Part shown: piece after piece, positions 33,216-41,860 of the stretch
Position numbering within the stretch: position 1 is the first letter of the stretch
Layout of the letters: every line of letters begins with the position of its first letter
NCBI GenBank assembly: GCA_016712345.1
Contig: JADJRH010000011.1
Coordinates: 4,526,001 to 4,590,000 of the forward strand
Reading direction: 5' to 3'
Length of the DNA stretch: 64,000 bases
Source: Polyangiaceae bacterium
GTDB taxonomy: Bacteria > Myxococcota_A > Polyangia > Polyangiales > Polyangiaceae
Program-made: the position numbers and the translations under genes
The notes under the pieces: model-generated
What the model was told of the DNA's origin: nothing
Database searches by the model: none
The model's input: the letters and a program-made list of their open reading frames with translations, nothing else

Positions 33216-34564
33216 ATGCCGATGTTGGGTCACCCTTTGTTTCGTGTTGCGTTCGCTCTGTCGCTGGCGGCCGCGGGTTGCGGCGGCGTCGGCAACAACC
33301 CCACGGGCGGCGGCGCGGGCAGCGGTGCCGCGGGATCCGGCGGCTCGGGAGGAACGTCGGCCTCCTCGCTGCCGTGCGATGTGGACGCGATCCTTGGACA
33401 GCACTGTCGCTCGTGTCATGCGGCGAGCCCGATCTTCGGCGCGCCCATGCCGCTCGTGACGCTCGACGACTTGCACGCTCCCCTCAAAAGTGATCCTTCC
33501 AAGAAGGTGTACACACAAATTTCCGCGCGCATCCACGACGCACAAAGTCCAATGCCACCTCCACCAAACGAACCTTTAGGGGCGAGCGACGCCGCGGTCC
33601 TCGACACGTGGGTGGAAGCCGGAGCGCCCGGCAGCTCGATCGAATGTGGTTCAGGGGGCTCCGGCGGAACGGGCACCGGCGGAACAGGCGGAGTGCCGCT
33701 CTCGTGTACACCCGACGTGAAGCTTCAACCCGGCACGCCTTGGGTCATGCCGCAGGCCACCACCGATGAATATGTCTGTTACGGGGTGGATGTTGAGGTG
33801 GGTGCCAAACGCCATGTGACAGCGCTCGCGCCGCTCATCGACAACGCGACAATCGTCCATCACATGCTTCTTTTCACGGCAAAGGCTTCGTACGGCCCCA
33901 CTCCACAACCCTGCGGCGGCGCCAATATGGGTCAACTCGTTGGAGTGTGGGCGCCCGGAGGAGGAGCACTCGAACTGCCGGCAGAAGCGGGCTACCCAAT
34001 TGAAGGTACAGCCCACTTCGTTTTACAGATTCACTACTCCAATCTGATGGGATTGTCAGGTCAGGAAGACTCATCTGGATACCAACTGTGCACAACGGAT
34101 CAACTCCGCCCGAACGACGCCGATATTCTTGCCTTTGGAACCAATCAAATCGATATCCCCGCCCAGGGTTCTGCGGATATTACGTGCAATCTGACTCTCC
34201 CCGCGGTTTTGCAAACACTCCACGGAGTTGCTGCCATGCCGCACATGCACAAGCTTGGCACCGCGATTTCAACAACCCTCCATCCCAAAGGCGGAGGTAC
34301 CCCCGTGGATTTGGGTGCCGCGGAGCCGTGGAATTTTGAGAGTCAGGCGTGGACAATGCTTGGTCCCGAAGCAACTCTCCAAGCCAGCGACACCGTTTCT
34401 ACCCGTTGTAAATGGGTAAACCCAACGGCAAAAGACGTTCATTTCGGCGAACAAACGTCAGACGAAATGTGTTTTGGGTTTTTATGTACTACCCGCGCAT
34501 CACCACGCCGGGCTGGATCTGGGCTCTACCGGCCTATACAGCTTCGTGCTCCCCTACCCCCTAG
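33216..34564 (+). CDS. Cytochrome c / copper type II monooxygenase fusion lipoprotein, frameshifted
   Basis: Signal plus lipobox (FALSLAAAGCGG) and a Gly-rich linker precede a cytochrome c-like domain with the haem motif CRSCH (about 67-71) in ILGQHCRSCHAASPIF and a distal Met stretch (AQSPMPPPP). A second linker (GGSGGTGTGG) leads to a copper monooxygenase (PHM-like) domain: IVHHMLLFTAKA, AHFVLQIHYSN and MPHMHKLGTA supply the His/Met copper ligands. At 34479-34483 the T run is one short: FGFL then goes astray, while one extra T gives FFMYYPRITTPGWIWALPAY with a TAG at 34562. Restored length about 449 aa. Probably electron transfer linked to copper hydroxylation of an unknown substrate. Confidence 0.82.
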
Positions 34565-35401
34565 CCGTTTCAGCCTTCCTAAGAACGCCTGGGTAACTGA
34601 CGCCATCACGCAACGACCAGACACGCCGCGCCGCCAAGGACGTCTCTTCACCACCGGGAGGACACAGAGCAACACGGAGTCCGTGGATCTCCGTGATCTC
34701 CTAGGTAACTTCCCTTTAGCGGAACGTTCTGCAAGGCACGGATCCAGTCTTGTCGAGACGTTTGGGACACCCTTGCCCGTCGCCAAGCGGAAAAGCGAAC
34801 AGCGTGGCGCGTCGGGTTCTCCAGATGGAGTTCTGTGGCGAGCGCAGCCACGACGAAAACGAGAGACCGGCGAGACCGGTGGATGGCGACGTGATGGACA
34901 TTTCAAGTCGCCGGACCTCCCAGAACGGGCTCTCTTCTGCTGCATCGACAACTCAACCGCAACGAGTTACTCGCCGTTCGAATGAGGCGCATGCGCCGCT
35001 GGGGAACTCCGTGGCTCCTAGGTAACTTCCCTTTAGCGGAACGTTCTGCAAGGCACGGATCCAGTCTTGTCGAGACGTTTGGGACACCCTTGCCCGTCGC
35101 CAAGCGGAAAAGCGAACAGCGTGGCGCGTCGGGTTCTCCAGATGGAGTTCTGTGGCGAGCGCAGCCACGACGAAAACGAGAGACCGGCGAGACCGGTGGA
35201 TGGCGACGTGATGGACATCTCAAGTCGCCGGACCTCCCAGAACGGGCTCTTTTCTGCTGCATCGACAACTCAACCGCAACGAGTTACTCGCCGTTCGAAT
35301 GAGGCGCATGCGCCGCTGGGGAACTCCGTGTTGAATACGATGTGTCAGGTGGCAGGGCATTTCAGGTCGTTGCGGGGCGATCCGAGTTTCGTGAGTCCGT
35401 A
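34565..35401. other. Non-coding spacer with tandem duplication
   Basis: About 840 bases without a credible gene. Open frames are present but have no ribosome site or protein resemblance, and the same peptides recur because the DNA is duplicated. It includes a short dyad near 34670-34695 (ACGGAGTCCGTGGATCTCCGT) and the 317-bp tandem repeat listed separately. The last 70 bases before the convergent boxB stop show nothing I recognise. Confidence 0.6.
34701..35330. repeat. 317-bp direct tandem duplication
   Basis: The unit starting CTAGGTAACTTCCC at 34701 recurs at 35018, an offset of 317 bases. The copies run to about 35017 and 35330. I see only two differences (CATTTCAAG/CATCTCAAG and CTCTCTTC/CTCTTTTC), so the duplication is recent or under homogenisation. 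It is non-coding and contains a short dyad GAGAGACCGGCGAGACCGG. CTAGGT near the unit start also occurs in the arm of the 6.9-kb repeat. Confidence 0.9.
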
Positions 35402-36835
35402 TTATCTGCGGACGTATTCGAACTCGACGGGTCGCCCTTTGATGCCCTGTTTGGGGGGTGCGATCCAGTGAGCCATTTTGCCGGCTTCATACACCGGAGC
35501 GGTCATAAGACTCGCCACGTATGCCTCGTCGGCGGCGCTGGGAAGCCACCCATCGCGGCTTTTTTCCCAGTCTTCTTTGCTCATGGGGTTACCATCCACA
35601 TCAAAGTAGAGCCCACCGTAGATACCGTTTTGACGGTGAAACCGCCGACTGGGTAGACGGAATTGATACTGAATGCCGGCCTCTTCGAGAACGCGATTCC
35701 ACTTTTCGAGGCCACGCTGCGAATCGCGCACGTATTCGTCGCGCAAAACTTCGTTCATGGCGTTTCGAAGCGGAACGTCCTCTTTTTTCCACCCGGTCAC
35801 ATTGCTCTCTTTGTCGGCCACGGGAACGTCCATGGCGTATGACCCGTCGATCACTCGGTGGTCGGTATACCCATCTTCCTTTGCCCGGCCTTTGAGCGAC
35901 GCGGCAAAAAAGTTTGCTGCGTTGGACGAGATCTCTCCGCCAAAAAGATCGAGCGAAACAGAGTACCAAAAGTTGATATACTTTTGGATGGTGGGTAGAT
36001 CAATCCCACCCTCGGCCCGCGCATCTTCGTGCCGGTTTTTTTTCATGAGTTCTGCCGTACGCTGAACAACGCGCATCACCCCGGTTTCACCGACAAACAT
36101 GTGATGCGCTTCTTCGGTTAACATGAAGCGCGTTGTGCGCGCGAGCGGGTCAAACCCGCTTTCGGCAAGGGCCAATAATTGATACTTACCATCGCGATCG
36201 GTGAAGTAAGTAAACATGAAAAAGGAAAGCCAGTTTTGACAAGGCTCATTAAAAGCCCCCAAAATGCGCGGCTTGTCGGGGTTTCCACTGCGGCGTTCGA
36301 GCAGCGCTTCGGCCTCTTCACGACCGTCGCGACCAAAGTATGAATGGAGAAGGTACACCATGGCCCAGAGGTGCCGCCCCTCTTCCACGTTGACCTGGAA
36401 GAGGTTGCGAAGGTCATACAGGCTGGGGCAGGTTTGACCGAGCAAACGCTGTTGTTCCACACTCGCCGGCTCGGTATCACCCTGGGTAACAATCAGCCGC
36501 CGGAGCGAGTTGCGAAACTCACCGGGAACGGTTTGCCACGCGGGTTCACCGTAAAAATCACCGAATCCGATTTTACGGTTGGGTTCGGGCTCGGTTAGAA
36601 AAATACCCCACCTGTAGTCGGGCATTTTTACATAGTCGAAATGAGCCCACCCGTCGTGGTCAACACTGATCGCGGTGCGAAGGTACACCTGATCTTCTTG
36701 GAAACCTTCAGGCCCCATTTCTTTCCACCAGTCAATAAACCGCGGCTGCCACGCTTCGAGCGCGCGTTGCAGTTTTTTGTCGGAAGAAAGATCGACGTTG
36801 TTGGGGATCTTGTCAGAGTTGATCACCGAGGTCAC
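35402..36835 (-). CDS. boxB: Benzoyl-CoA 2,3-epoxidase oxygenase component BoxB
   Basis: A di-iron oxygenase that epoxidises benzoyl-CoA in the aerobic box pathway. The 477-residue protein matches BoxB throughout: WWKEMGPEGFQEDQVYLRTAISV, YDLRNLFQVNVEEGRHLWAMVYLLH, FTYFTDRDGKYQL, FMLTEEAHHMFVGETGV and the final IAPPKQGIKGRPVEFEYVRR. The EEGRHLW and EEAHHMF blocks hold the carboxylate and His iron ligands. Its start overlaps the boxC stop (ATGA). The reductase BoxA is not in this window and must be elsewhere. Confidence 0.97.
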   Translation of the reverse strand: MTSVINSDKIPNNVDLSSDKKLQRALEAWQPRFIDWWKEMGPEGFQEDQVYLRTAISVDHDGWAHFDYVKMPDYRWGIFLTEPEPNRKIGFGDFYGEPAWQTVPGEFRNSLRRLIVTQGDTEPASVEQQRLLGQTCPSLYDLRNLFQVNVEEGRHLWAMVYLLHSYFGRDGREEAEALLERRSGNPDKPRILGAFNEPCQNWLSFFMFTYFTDRDGKYQLLALAESGFDPLARTTRFMLTEEAHHMFVGETGVMRVVQRTAELMKKNRHEDARAEGGIDLPTIQKYINFWYSVSLDLFGGEISSNAANFFAASLKGRAKEDGYTDHRVIDGSYAMDVPVADKESNVTGWKKEDVPLRNAMNEVLRDEYVRDSQRGLEKWNRVLEEAGIQYQFRLPSRRFHRQNGIYGGLYFDVDGNPMSKEDWEKSRDGWLPSAADEAYVASLMTAPVYEAGKMAHWIAPPKQGIKGRPVEFEYVRR

Positions 36836-38508
36836 GTTCTTCTCCAGTCAAGTTCAGGCCGTTCAGGTCGTCCGTACATGGTGAGAGCGCCTTTTTCACC
36901 CACCGCGTTGGGCCGTTGGAAGATCCAATTTTGCCAAGCCGATAGACGCGCAAAAATCTTGGTTTCCATTGTTTCAGGGCCGGCAAAACGCAAATTCGCT
37001 TCCATGCCGGTGAGGGCGTCGGGCGAAAGGCTCACCCTTTCTTCAATGGCAAGGCGCACTTCATCATCCCAGTCCATAGCGTCGGGAGTGAAGGTGACAA
37101 GTCCGCGCTCTTTTGCGGTGGCGGCATCCATCAACTCGGTAACACCCACAAGCTCTGTGGGGATCGCGGGCCGACCCAAAAAGCGAGTTTGAAGGCGCGT
37201 TAGCCCATTGGACATGGGTAGAGGGCCGTGGTTCATACCACTCAAGCCGATTTGTACAGGCTCGTCTTCATCATCAAGCATGTACGACCTGTCGGCCGCA
37301 AGCGCCAATTCAAAGAGGCTGCCCGCAAAACACGAGCCTTTCGTGAGAATGGCAAACATGCTGCGAGCCGACAGATCAAGCCGCTTGAGTGTGCGCTTGA
37401 CATAAAGTCGAATTTCGTGGGCGAGCCAGTCACCCGAGGCTTCCAAGTCGAGAAGCGCCTTGTCGGCGGCGCGCACTTTTTCAGGGTCACCTTTGGTGGT
37501 GAGGAGAACCAACCCGGCCGTTTCATGGTTAAACCGCAGATCGAGCAGAGCGTCGTTCAACTCGCGAAACGCGCGGAAGATCCAAAGGTCATTGCCCGCG
37601 GCACGAAGCGATTCACCCGCGAGCGATTCTGCCGATGAAGGGCCCCGAACTTCAATTTCAGCAAGCCGATCGTTGGGTTTCACCGTGAGGGTGACATGGG
37701 TATATTCACTCTTTAACCACCCCTTTTCTGTGGAGCGTTTGGGTGTGACAGGAGCGAGGGTTAACCCAGCGCCCACTTTGTCAGGTGTGGCGGCGGCCAT
37801 GGTAAGGGCGCGCTCTTTGACGGTTGCATCAAACTTGCTTTTCGCAATGGACTCGTCCACGAGATTCCACTCTTGGGCGCGGCGACCGCGAATACCTTCT
37901 GCCAGGGTAGAAAACACATCTGCGAGATCTCGCCTGACTTTGCGCTTGTCAACAAGCCGCGTGAGACCGCCGGTACCGGGGAGCACAGCGAGCAGTGGAG
38001 TTTCAGGGAAAGAAACAGCGCTGTTTCCGTCATCGGCGAGGAGAATTTTTTCACACGCAAGCGCCAATTCATACCCGCCGCCGGAGGATACGCCGTTAAG
38101 AGCGGCAACGTAGTGTTGTCCGCTTTCAGAACATGCCTCTTCAAGCGAATTGCGTGTTTCGTTGGTGAACTTGCAAAAGTTGACTTTGAAGGCATGGGTA
38201 GACGAGCCCAACATGTAGATGTTGGCGCCCGCACAGAAAATGCGCGGCTGGGCACTTGTAACGAGCACCACTTTTACTTCTGGATGCTCAAATCGGATGC
38301 GTTCAACGGCATCGGCAAGTTCAATATCCACTCCGAGGTCGTAGCTGTTGAGCTTTAACTCGTAGCCCGGGCGGAGGGGGTGCTCCTGATTCACGTCCAT
38401 GGCGAGGCGCGCAATGGGACCGTCAAACGTGAGCACCCAGTGTTTGTACCCGCTCGGATGGGCTTCAAACCGGATGGGCTCTTGGGAAGAAGGTGCGGCG
38501 TGCTCCAT
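36832..38508 (-). CDS. boxC: 2,3-epoxybenzoyl-CoA dihydrolase BoxC
   Basis: Hydrolyses and opens the epoxide ring of 2,3-epoxybenzoyl-CoA, giving dihydro-dihydroxyadipyl semialdehyde and formate. A 558-residue, crotonase-superfamily double-domain protein: HWVLTFDGPIARLAMDVNQE, RIFCAGANIYMLGS (oxyanion hole), LNGVSSGGGYELALACEKIL, LAVLPGTGGLTRLVDKRK, then the C-terminal half with FAILTKGSCFAGSLFELALA. It is the first gene of boxCB, 40 bases from an operator-like repeat. Confidence 0.96.
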   Translation of the reverse strand: MEHAAPSSQEPIRFEAHPSGYKHWVLTFDGPIARLAMDVNQEHPLRPGYELKLNSYDLGVDIELADAVERIRFEHPEVKVVLVTSAQPRIFCAGANIYMLGSSTHAFKVNFCKFTNETRNSLEEACSESGQHYVAALNGVSSGGGYELALACEKILLADDGNSAVSFPETPLLAVLPGTGGLTRLVDKRKVRRDLADVFSTLAEGIRGRRAQEWNLVDESIAKSKFDATVKERALTMAAATPDKVGAGLTLAPVTPKRSTEKGWLKSEYTHVTLTVKPNDRLAEIEVRGPSSAESLAGESLRAAGNDLWIFRAFRELNDALLDLRFNHETAGLVLLTTKGDPEKVRAADKALLDLEASGDWLAHEIRLYVKRTLKRLDLSARSMFAILTKGSCFAGSLFELALAADRSYMLDDEDEPVQIGLSGMNHGPLPMSNGLTRLQTRFLGRPAIPTELVGVTELMDAATAKERGLVTFTPDAMDWDDEVRLAIEERVSLSPDALTGMEANLRFAGPETMETKIFARLSAWQNWIFQRPNAVGEKGALTMYGRPERPELDWRRT

Positions 38509-38547
38509 AGGGGGGCGCAGACAAGCATCCTAGGGAACCGTCGTCAA

Positions 38548-38590
38548 GCAATATAGTGCTTCTAAAAAATATTTTTACGCAATATAGTGC
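38548..38590. promoter_or_regulatory. Two BoxR/BzdR-type operator repeats between boxC and boxR
   Basis: GCAATATAGTGC occurs at 38548-38559 and again at 38579-38590, 31 bases apart centre to centre, about three helical turns. Each is a dyad GCA-N6-TGC; BzdR/BoxR sites are known as TGCA-N6-TGCA-like. The spacer contains an A/T tract (AAAAAATATTTTT). They sit between the boxC and boxR start codons, so one regulator could bind both and control both genes. The second site ends four bases before the boxR ATG. Confidence 0.83.
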
Positions 38591-38594
38591 ACCC

Positions 38595-39404
38595 ATGGCC
38601 GCCGCTCCCAAAAATCGGTCCGAGCGCGATTCAAAGCCGGATCCGCGGCTCATTGCGCTGGGCGATCGCGTGCGAACGAAGCGGCATGAGCTTCAACTCA
38701 CATTGCGGGAGCTTTCAGAGCGCTCGGGAGTGAGCGAGCGTTTTTTGGTGTCGCTTGAAGGTGGACACGCCAACGTGTCGGTGGCTCGACTGTACGATAT
38801 TGCCGACGCCCTGAAGGCCGATGTTTTGAGTCTTCTTGGAGGCGACGAGCGCCGTGCGGGGGGCCAACGCGCTCAAGTGGTGAGCCTGCTCGGGCTGCGC
38901 GGCGCCGGGAAAACCACCATTGGCAGTTTGGCGGCCGCGCGCCTGGGTGTACCTTTTGTTGAACTTGACAGTTTGGTCACAACGCGCACAGGTCTTACCC
39001 TCGCCGCCTTGTTTGAGTTGCAAGGTACAGAAGGTTACCGTCGATTGGAGCGTGAAGAGCTGTCCACTTTTTTGGTGGAACAAGACTCGGCGGTGCTCGC
39101 AACAGGGGGTGGCATTGTCACAGATCACCAGAGTTTTGAGCTGCTTCGGCGCAGGTCAATTACCATTTGGCTCCGTGCCTCACCCGACGACCATTGGAAT
39201 CGAGTGCTCGGGCAGGGCGATGCTCGACCCATGGCAGATCGCGAAAGTGCCATGGAAGAACTGCGGGCGCTCTGGAATGCCCGGCGCGCCTTGTACGAAC
39301 GGGCATCGTACGTGGTTGATACGTCTGCCCTGGGCCTGCTTCGGTCTGTGGAACGGGTGGTGAAAATTGCGCGAAAAACGGCCGCGTTCACAAGAAACAT
39401 GTGA
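38595..39404 (+). CDS. boxR: BoxR/BzdR-type regulator (HTH plus shikimate-kinase-like domain)
   Basis: Represses benzoate genes and is released by benzoyl-CoA. The 269-residue protein has an XRE-type helix-turn-helix (ALGDRVRTKRHELQLTLREL, residues about 20-80) joined to a shikimate-kinase-like effector domain with P-loop LLGLRGAGKTTIGSLAA and VPFVELDSL, QGTEGYRRLE and VLATGGGIV. I choose ATG 38595 (MAAAPKNRSERD), close to operator 2 without a clear ribosome site, so a leaderless message is possible. Divergent from boxCB. Confidence 0.93.
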   Translation: MAAAPKNRSERDSKPDPRLIALGDRVRTKRHELQLTLRELSERSGVSERFLVSLEGGHANVSVARLYDIADALKADVLSLLGGDERRAGGQRAQVVSLLGLRGAGKTTIGSLAAARLGVPFVELDSLVTTRTGLTLAALFELQGTEGYRRLEREELSTFLVEQDSAVLATGGGIVTDHQSFELLRRRSITIWLRASPDDHWNRVLGQGDARPMADRESAMEELRALWNARRALYERASYVVDTSALGLLRSVERVVKIARKTAAFTRNM

Positions 39405-39537
39405 GAAAAAGGCCCCGTTCAAAGGAACGGTAAAGGCTGGGAGCGGACCCGCGGCGGGAGGCGTTCGGTTTTAGCCAACTTTCAAAAAGAAAATCCTGTA
39501 TAGGGTTGGGTCACGCGTTTCTAAACGCGATACCCCG

Positions 39538-40992
39538 ATGCCTCGACTAAACGTTCTTTTCGTTGTTTCGGAGTGTGTACCCTTCGCAAAAACCGGCGGC
39601 TTGGCCGACGTGGCGGGGGCGTTGCCCGCGGCGCTCGCCGAACGTGGGCACGATGTGCGCGTGGTGCTGCCGCGCTACCGCGTTACAAAAAAACACCCCG
39701 CGCGCATGCTCGACCACGTGCTGACGGTTCCAGTTTCATTTGGGCCGGTATTCGGCGGGGTTTCAGAAACAACCCTGCCCGGCAGCCGCGCCAAAGTGTA
39801 CTTTCTGGAACATGACAACCTGTTTGATCGCGGGGGCATCTACGGCGACTCAAACGGGGACTTCGGCGACAATCTGGCGAGGTACACATTCCTTTCTCGC
39901 GGGGCGCTTGAACTCTGCAAATTACTCAATTTTGAGCCCGATGTGGTGCACGTCCAAGACTGGCCCACATCGCTTGTTCCTGTGTACCTCAACACGCTTT
40001 ACAGGCACGAGCCGCTCGGTCGCGCGGCGAGCGTTCTGACAGTTCACAATCTTGCCTACCAGGGTTGGTTTAACAAGAGTGAACTTCACGTCACCGGGTT
40101 GGGTTGGGATACCTACCTCAAAGGTGGACTTGAAAGGCGCGATACAATCAATGTGCTTCAGGGCGGGTTGGTTCACGCCACCATTGTCAACACGGTTTCA
40201 CCCACCTATGCCACGGAAATTCAAACCCCGGGAGGGGGTGAGGGGTTTGACGGTTTGCTCCGTGCGCGGGGGGATGTGCTCGGCATTCTCAACGGAATTG
40301 ATGACACGATCTGGAATCCTGAACTCGACAAACACATCGCCGCACCTTTTTCGGCGCATGATCTAACCGGTAAGGCCGCATGTAAAGCGGCGTTGCAACG
40401 CGAAATGGGTCTGCCAGAAAGGCCCGATGTTCCCCTGATTGGTATGGTGAGTCGCCTGGTTACCCAAAAGGGGATTGATATTTTTGCCGAGTCTTTGGGG
40501 CGCATTTTGGCGGAAGATGTTCAGGTGGTGGTGTTGGGTTCGGGTGAAAAGTGGGCGGAAGATTTGTTTTTGCGTCTGTCTCACTCCACTCCTCATTTTC
40601 GCGCGTGGATTGGGATGAACGAGCCGCTTTCCCACAAAATCGAGGCTGGGGCCGACTTGTTTTTAATGCCCTCGCGGTATGAACCTTGTGGGCTCAACCA
40701 AATGTATAGTCAGCGGTATGGAACGTTACCCATTGTTCGCGCCGTGGGTGGACTTGACGACACCGTGGACAACTTTGTAACCGGTTTCAAATTTGAGGAG
40801 CTTTCGAGCGCGGCGCTTTCACAGTGTGTGGAGTGGGCCCTGCACGCTTACCGCGACGAACCTGCCCATTTTCGGGCAATGATGCTGCGAGCAATGAAAA
40901 AGCCCATGGGATGGAACCACGCGGCCCGTCAGTATGAAGCATTGTTCCGCCTCGCCATGGCAAAACGCCGCGGTCATTTGACCGATGGGTAG
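39538..40992 (+). CDS. glgA: Glycogen synthase GlgA
   Basis: Transfers glucose from ADP-glucose to growing glucan chains in the cytoplasm. The 484-residue GT5 enzyme starts MPRLNVLFVVSECVPFAKTGGLADVAGALP, holding the ADP-glucose-binding KTGGL motif. Further blocks: DVVHVQDWPTSLVPVYL, VHNLAYQG, LNGIDDTIWNP, MVSRLVTQKGIDI, and MPSRYEPCGLNQMYSQRYGTLPIVRAVGGLDDTVDN. Other glycogen genes are not nearby. A methyltransferase gene follows within a few bases. Confidence 0.95.
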   Translation: MPRLNVLFVVSECVPFAKTGGLADVAGALPAALAERGHDVRVVLPRYRVTKKHPARMLDHVLTVPVSFGPVFGGVSETTLPGSRAKVYFLEHDNLFDRGGIYGDSNGDFGDNLARYTFLSRGALELCKLLNFEPDVVHVQDWPTSLVPVYLNTLYRHEPLGRAASVLTVHNLAYQGWFNKSELHVTGLGWDTYLKGGLERRDTINVLQGGLVHATIVNTVSPTYATEIQTPGGGEGFDGLLRARGDVLGILNGIDDTIWNPELDKHIAAPFSAHDLTGKAACKAALQREMGLPERPDVPLIGMVSRLVTQKGIDIFAESLGRILAEDVQVVVLGSGEKWAEDLFLRLSHSTPHFRAWIGMNEPLSHKIEAGADLFLMPSRYEPCGLNQMYSQRYGTLPIVRAVGGLDDTVDNFVTGFKFEELSSAALSQCVEWALHAYRDEPAHFRAMMLRAMKKPMGWNHAARQYEALFRLAMAKRRGHLTDG

Positions 40993-40997
40993 ATTGG

Positions 40998-41849
40998 TTG
41001 GGTACCCCTTTGCGACGCGATCTGCACGAACAAAACCGCCTTTCATGGAATGAGGCAACCCGCGCGCACAACAGTCACAAGCGCGATCAGGCCAAATTTT
41101 TGCGTGAAGGTGGGTCAACTCTCGGACCCGAAGAGTTGAGTTTGCTGGGCGACATCTCGGGGAAAACGCTGCTCCATTTGCAGTGCAACGCCGGTCAGGA
41201 CACGTTAAGCCTGGCTCAACTGGGCGCGCGCGTCACGGGGGTGGACATCAGCGACGAGGCAATCGCCTTTGCGACGCAACTGTCAACCGATTCAGGTCTG
41301 CCGGGTACATTCGTTCGAAGCGACGTGTACGACTATCTGGAGGAGACGCCGGCAGGTTCGTTTGACCTCGCCTTTTGCTCGTATGGGGCGCTCCTGTGGC
41401 TTTCGAACATTGAGTTATGGGGTCGCGGCGTCGCCAAAGTTCTAAGGAGCGGCGGGCGATTTGTGGTGATTGATGCTCACCCATTTATGATGATGCTCGG
41501 TGAAAACCTTGAACTCAAGTATCAATACGGCGGCGGTGAACTGGTGACCGAACCGGGTGTAAACGACTATGTGGCGGCGGCGGGTGAAGCGCTCACGCCC
41601 TCGGGGTGGGAAGAGGGAGTACAGAACTTTGTCAACCCGCACCCCGACTCAAGCTTTCAATGGTCGCTCTCTGACATTCTAAACGCGTTGCTCACGCCGG
41701 GCCTAACCGTTCAGAAGTTTGTGGAGTACCCCTATTCGGTATGGAAGGCGTTTCCAATGCAGGAAAGGCGGCCTGACAATCGATTTTACCTCCCCAAAGA
41801 TATGCCCCAGATCCCGCACATGTTCGGTCTGGTAATGTCAAAGCCGTAG
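40998..41849 (+). CDS. Class I SAM-dependent methyltransferase
   Basis: A 283-residue protein with the Rossmann SAM-binding motif LLHLQCNAGQDTLSLAQLGARVTGVDIS (about 56-83), then DLAFCSYGALLWL and FVVIDAHPF. The C-terminal third is beta-rich. It is translated from TTG 40998, or in-frame TTG 41013, six bases after glgA, so the two are probably one transcript. The acceptor is unknown. Confidence 0.85.
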   Translation: MGTPLRRDLHEQNRLSWNEATRAHNSHKRDQAKFLREGGSTLGPEELSLLGDISGKTLLHLQCNAGQDTLSLAQLGARVTGVDISDEAIAFATQLSTDSGLPGTFVRSDVYDYLEETPAGSFDLAFCSYGALLWLSNIELWGRGVAKVLRSGGRFVVIDAHPFMMMLGENLELKYQYGGGELVTEPGVNDYVAAAGEALTPSGWEEGVQNFVNPHPDSSFQWSLSDILNALLTPGLTVQKFVEYPYSVWKAFPMQERRPDNRFYLPKDMPQIPHMFGLVMSKP

Positions 41850-41860
41850 CAAGAAGTGTC

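Noticed and set aside
33216..34985. The longer 589-residue reading of the copper monooxygenase
   Set aside because: The last 160 residues come from a frame that runs into the repeat; the family C-terminus appears in the other frame, ending at 34564.
34565..35330. Open frames inside the tandem duplication as paired genes
   Set aside because: The peptides repeat because the DNA does; no ribosome site, and they are Arg/Ser-rich without family resemblance.
39405..39450. Hairpin CCGTTC-AAAG-GAACGG as a terminator of boxR
   Set aside because: The T tract lies on the wrong side for the plus strand, and no minus-strand gene ends there; only a 6-bp stem.
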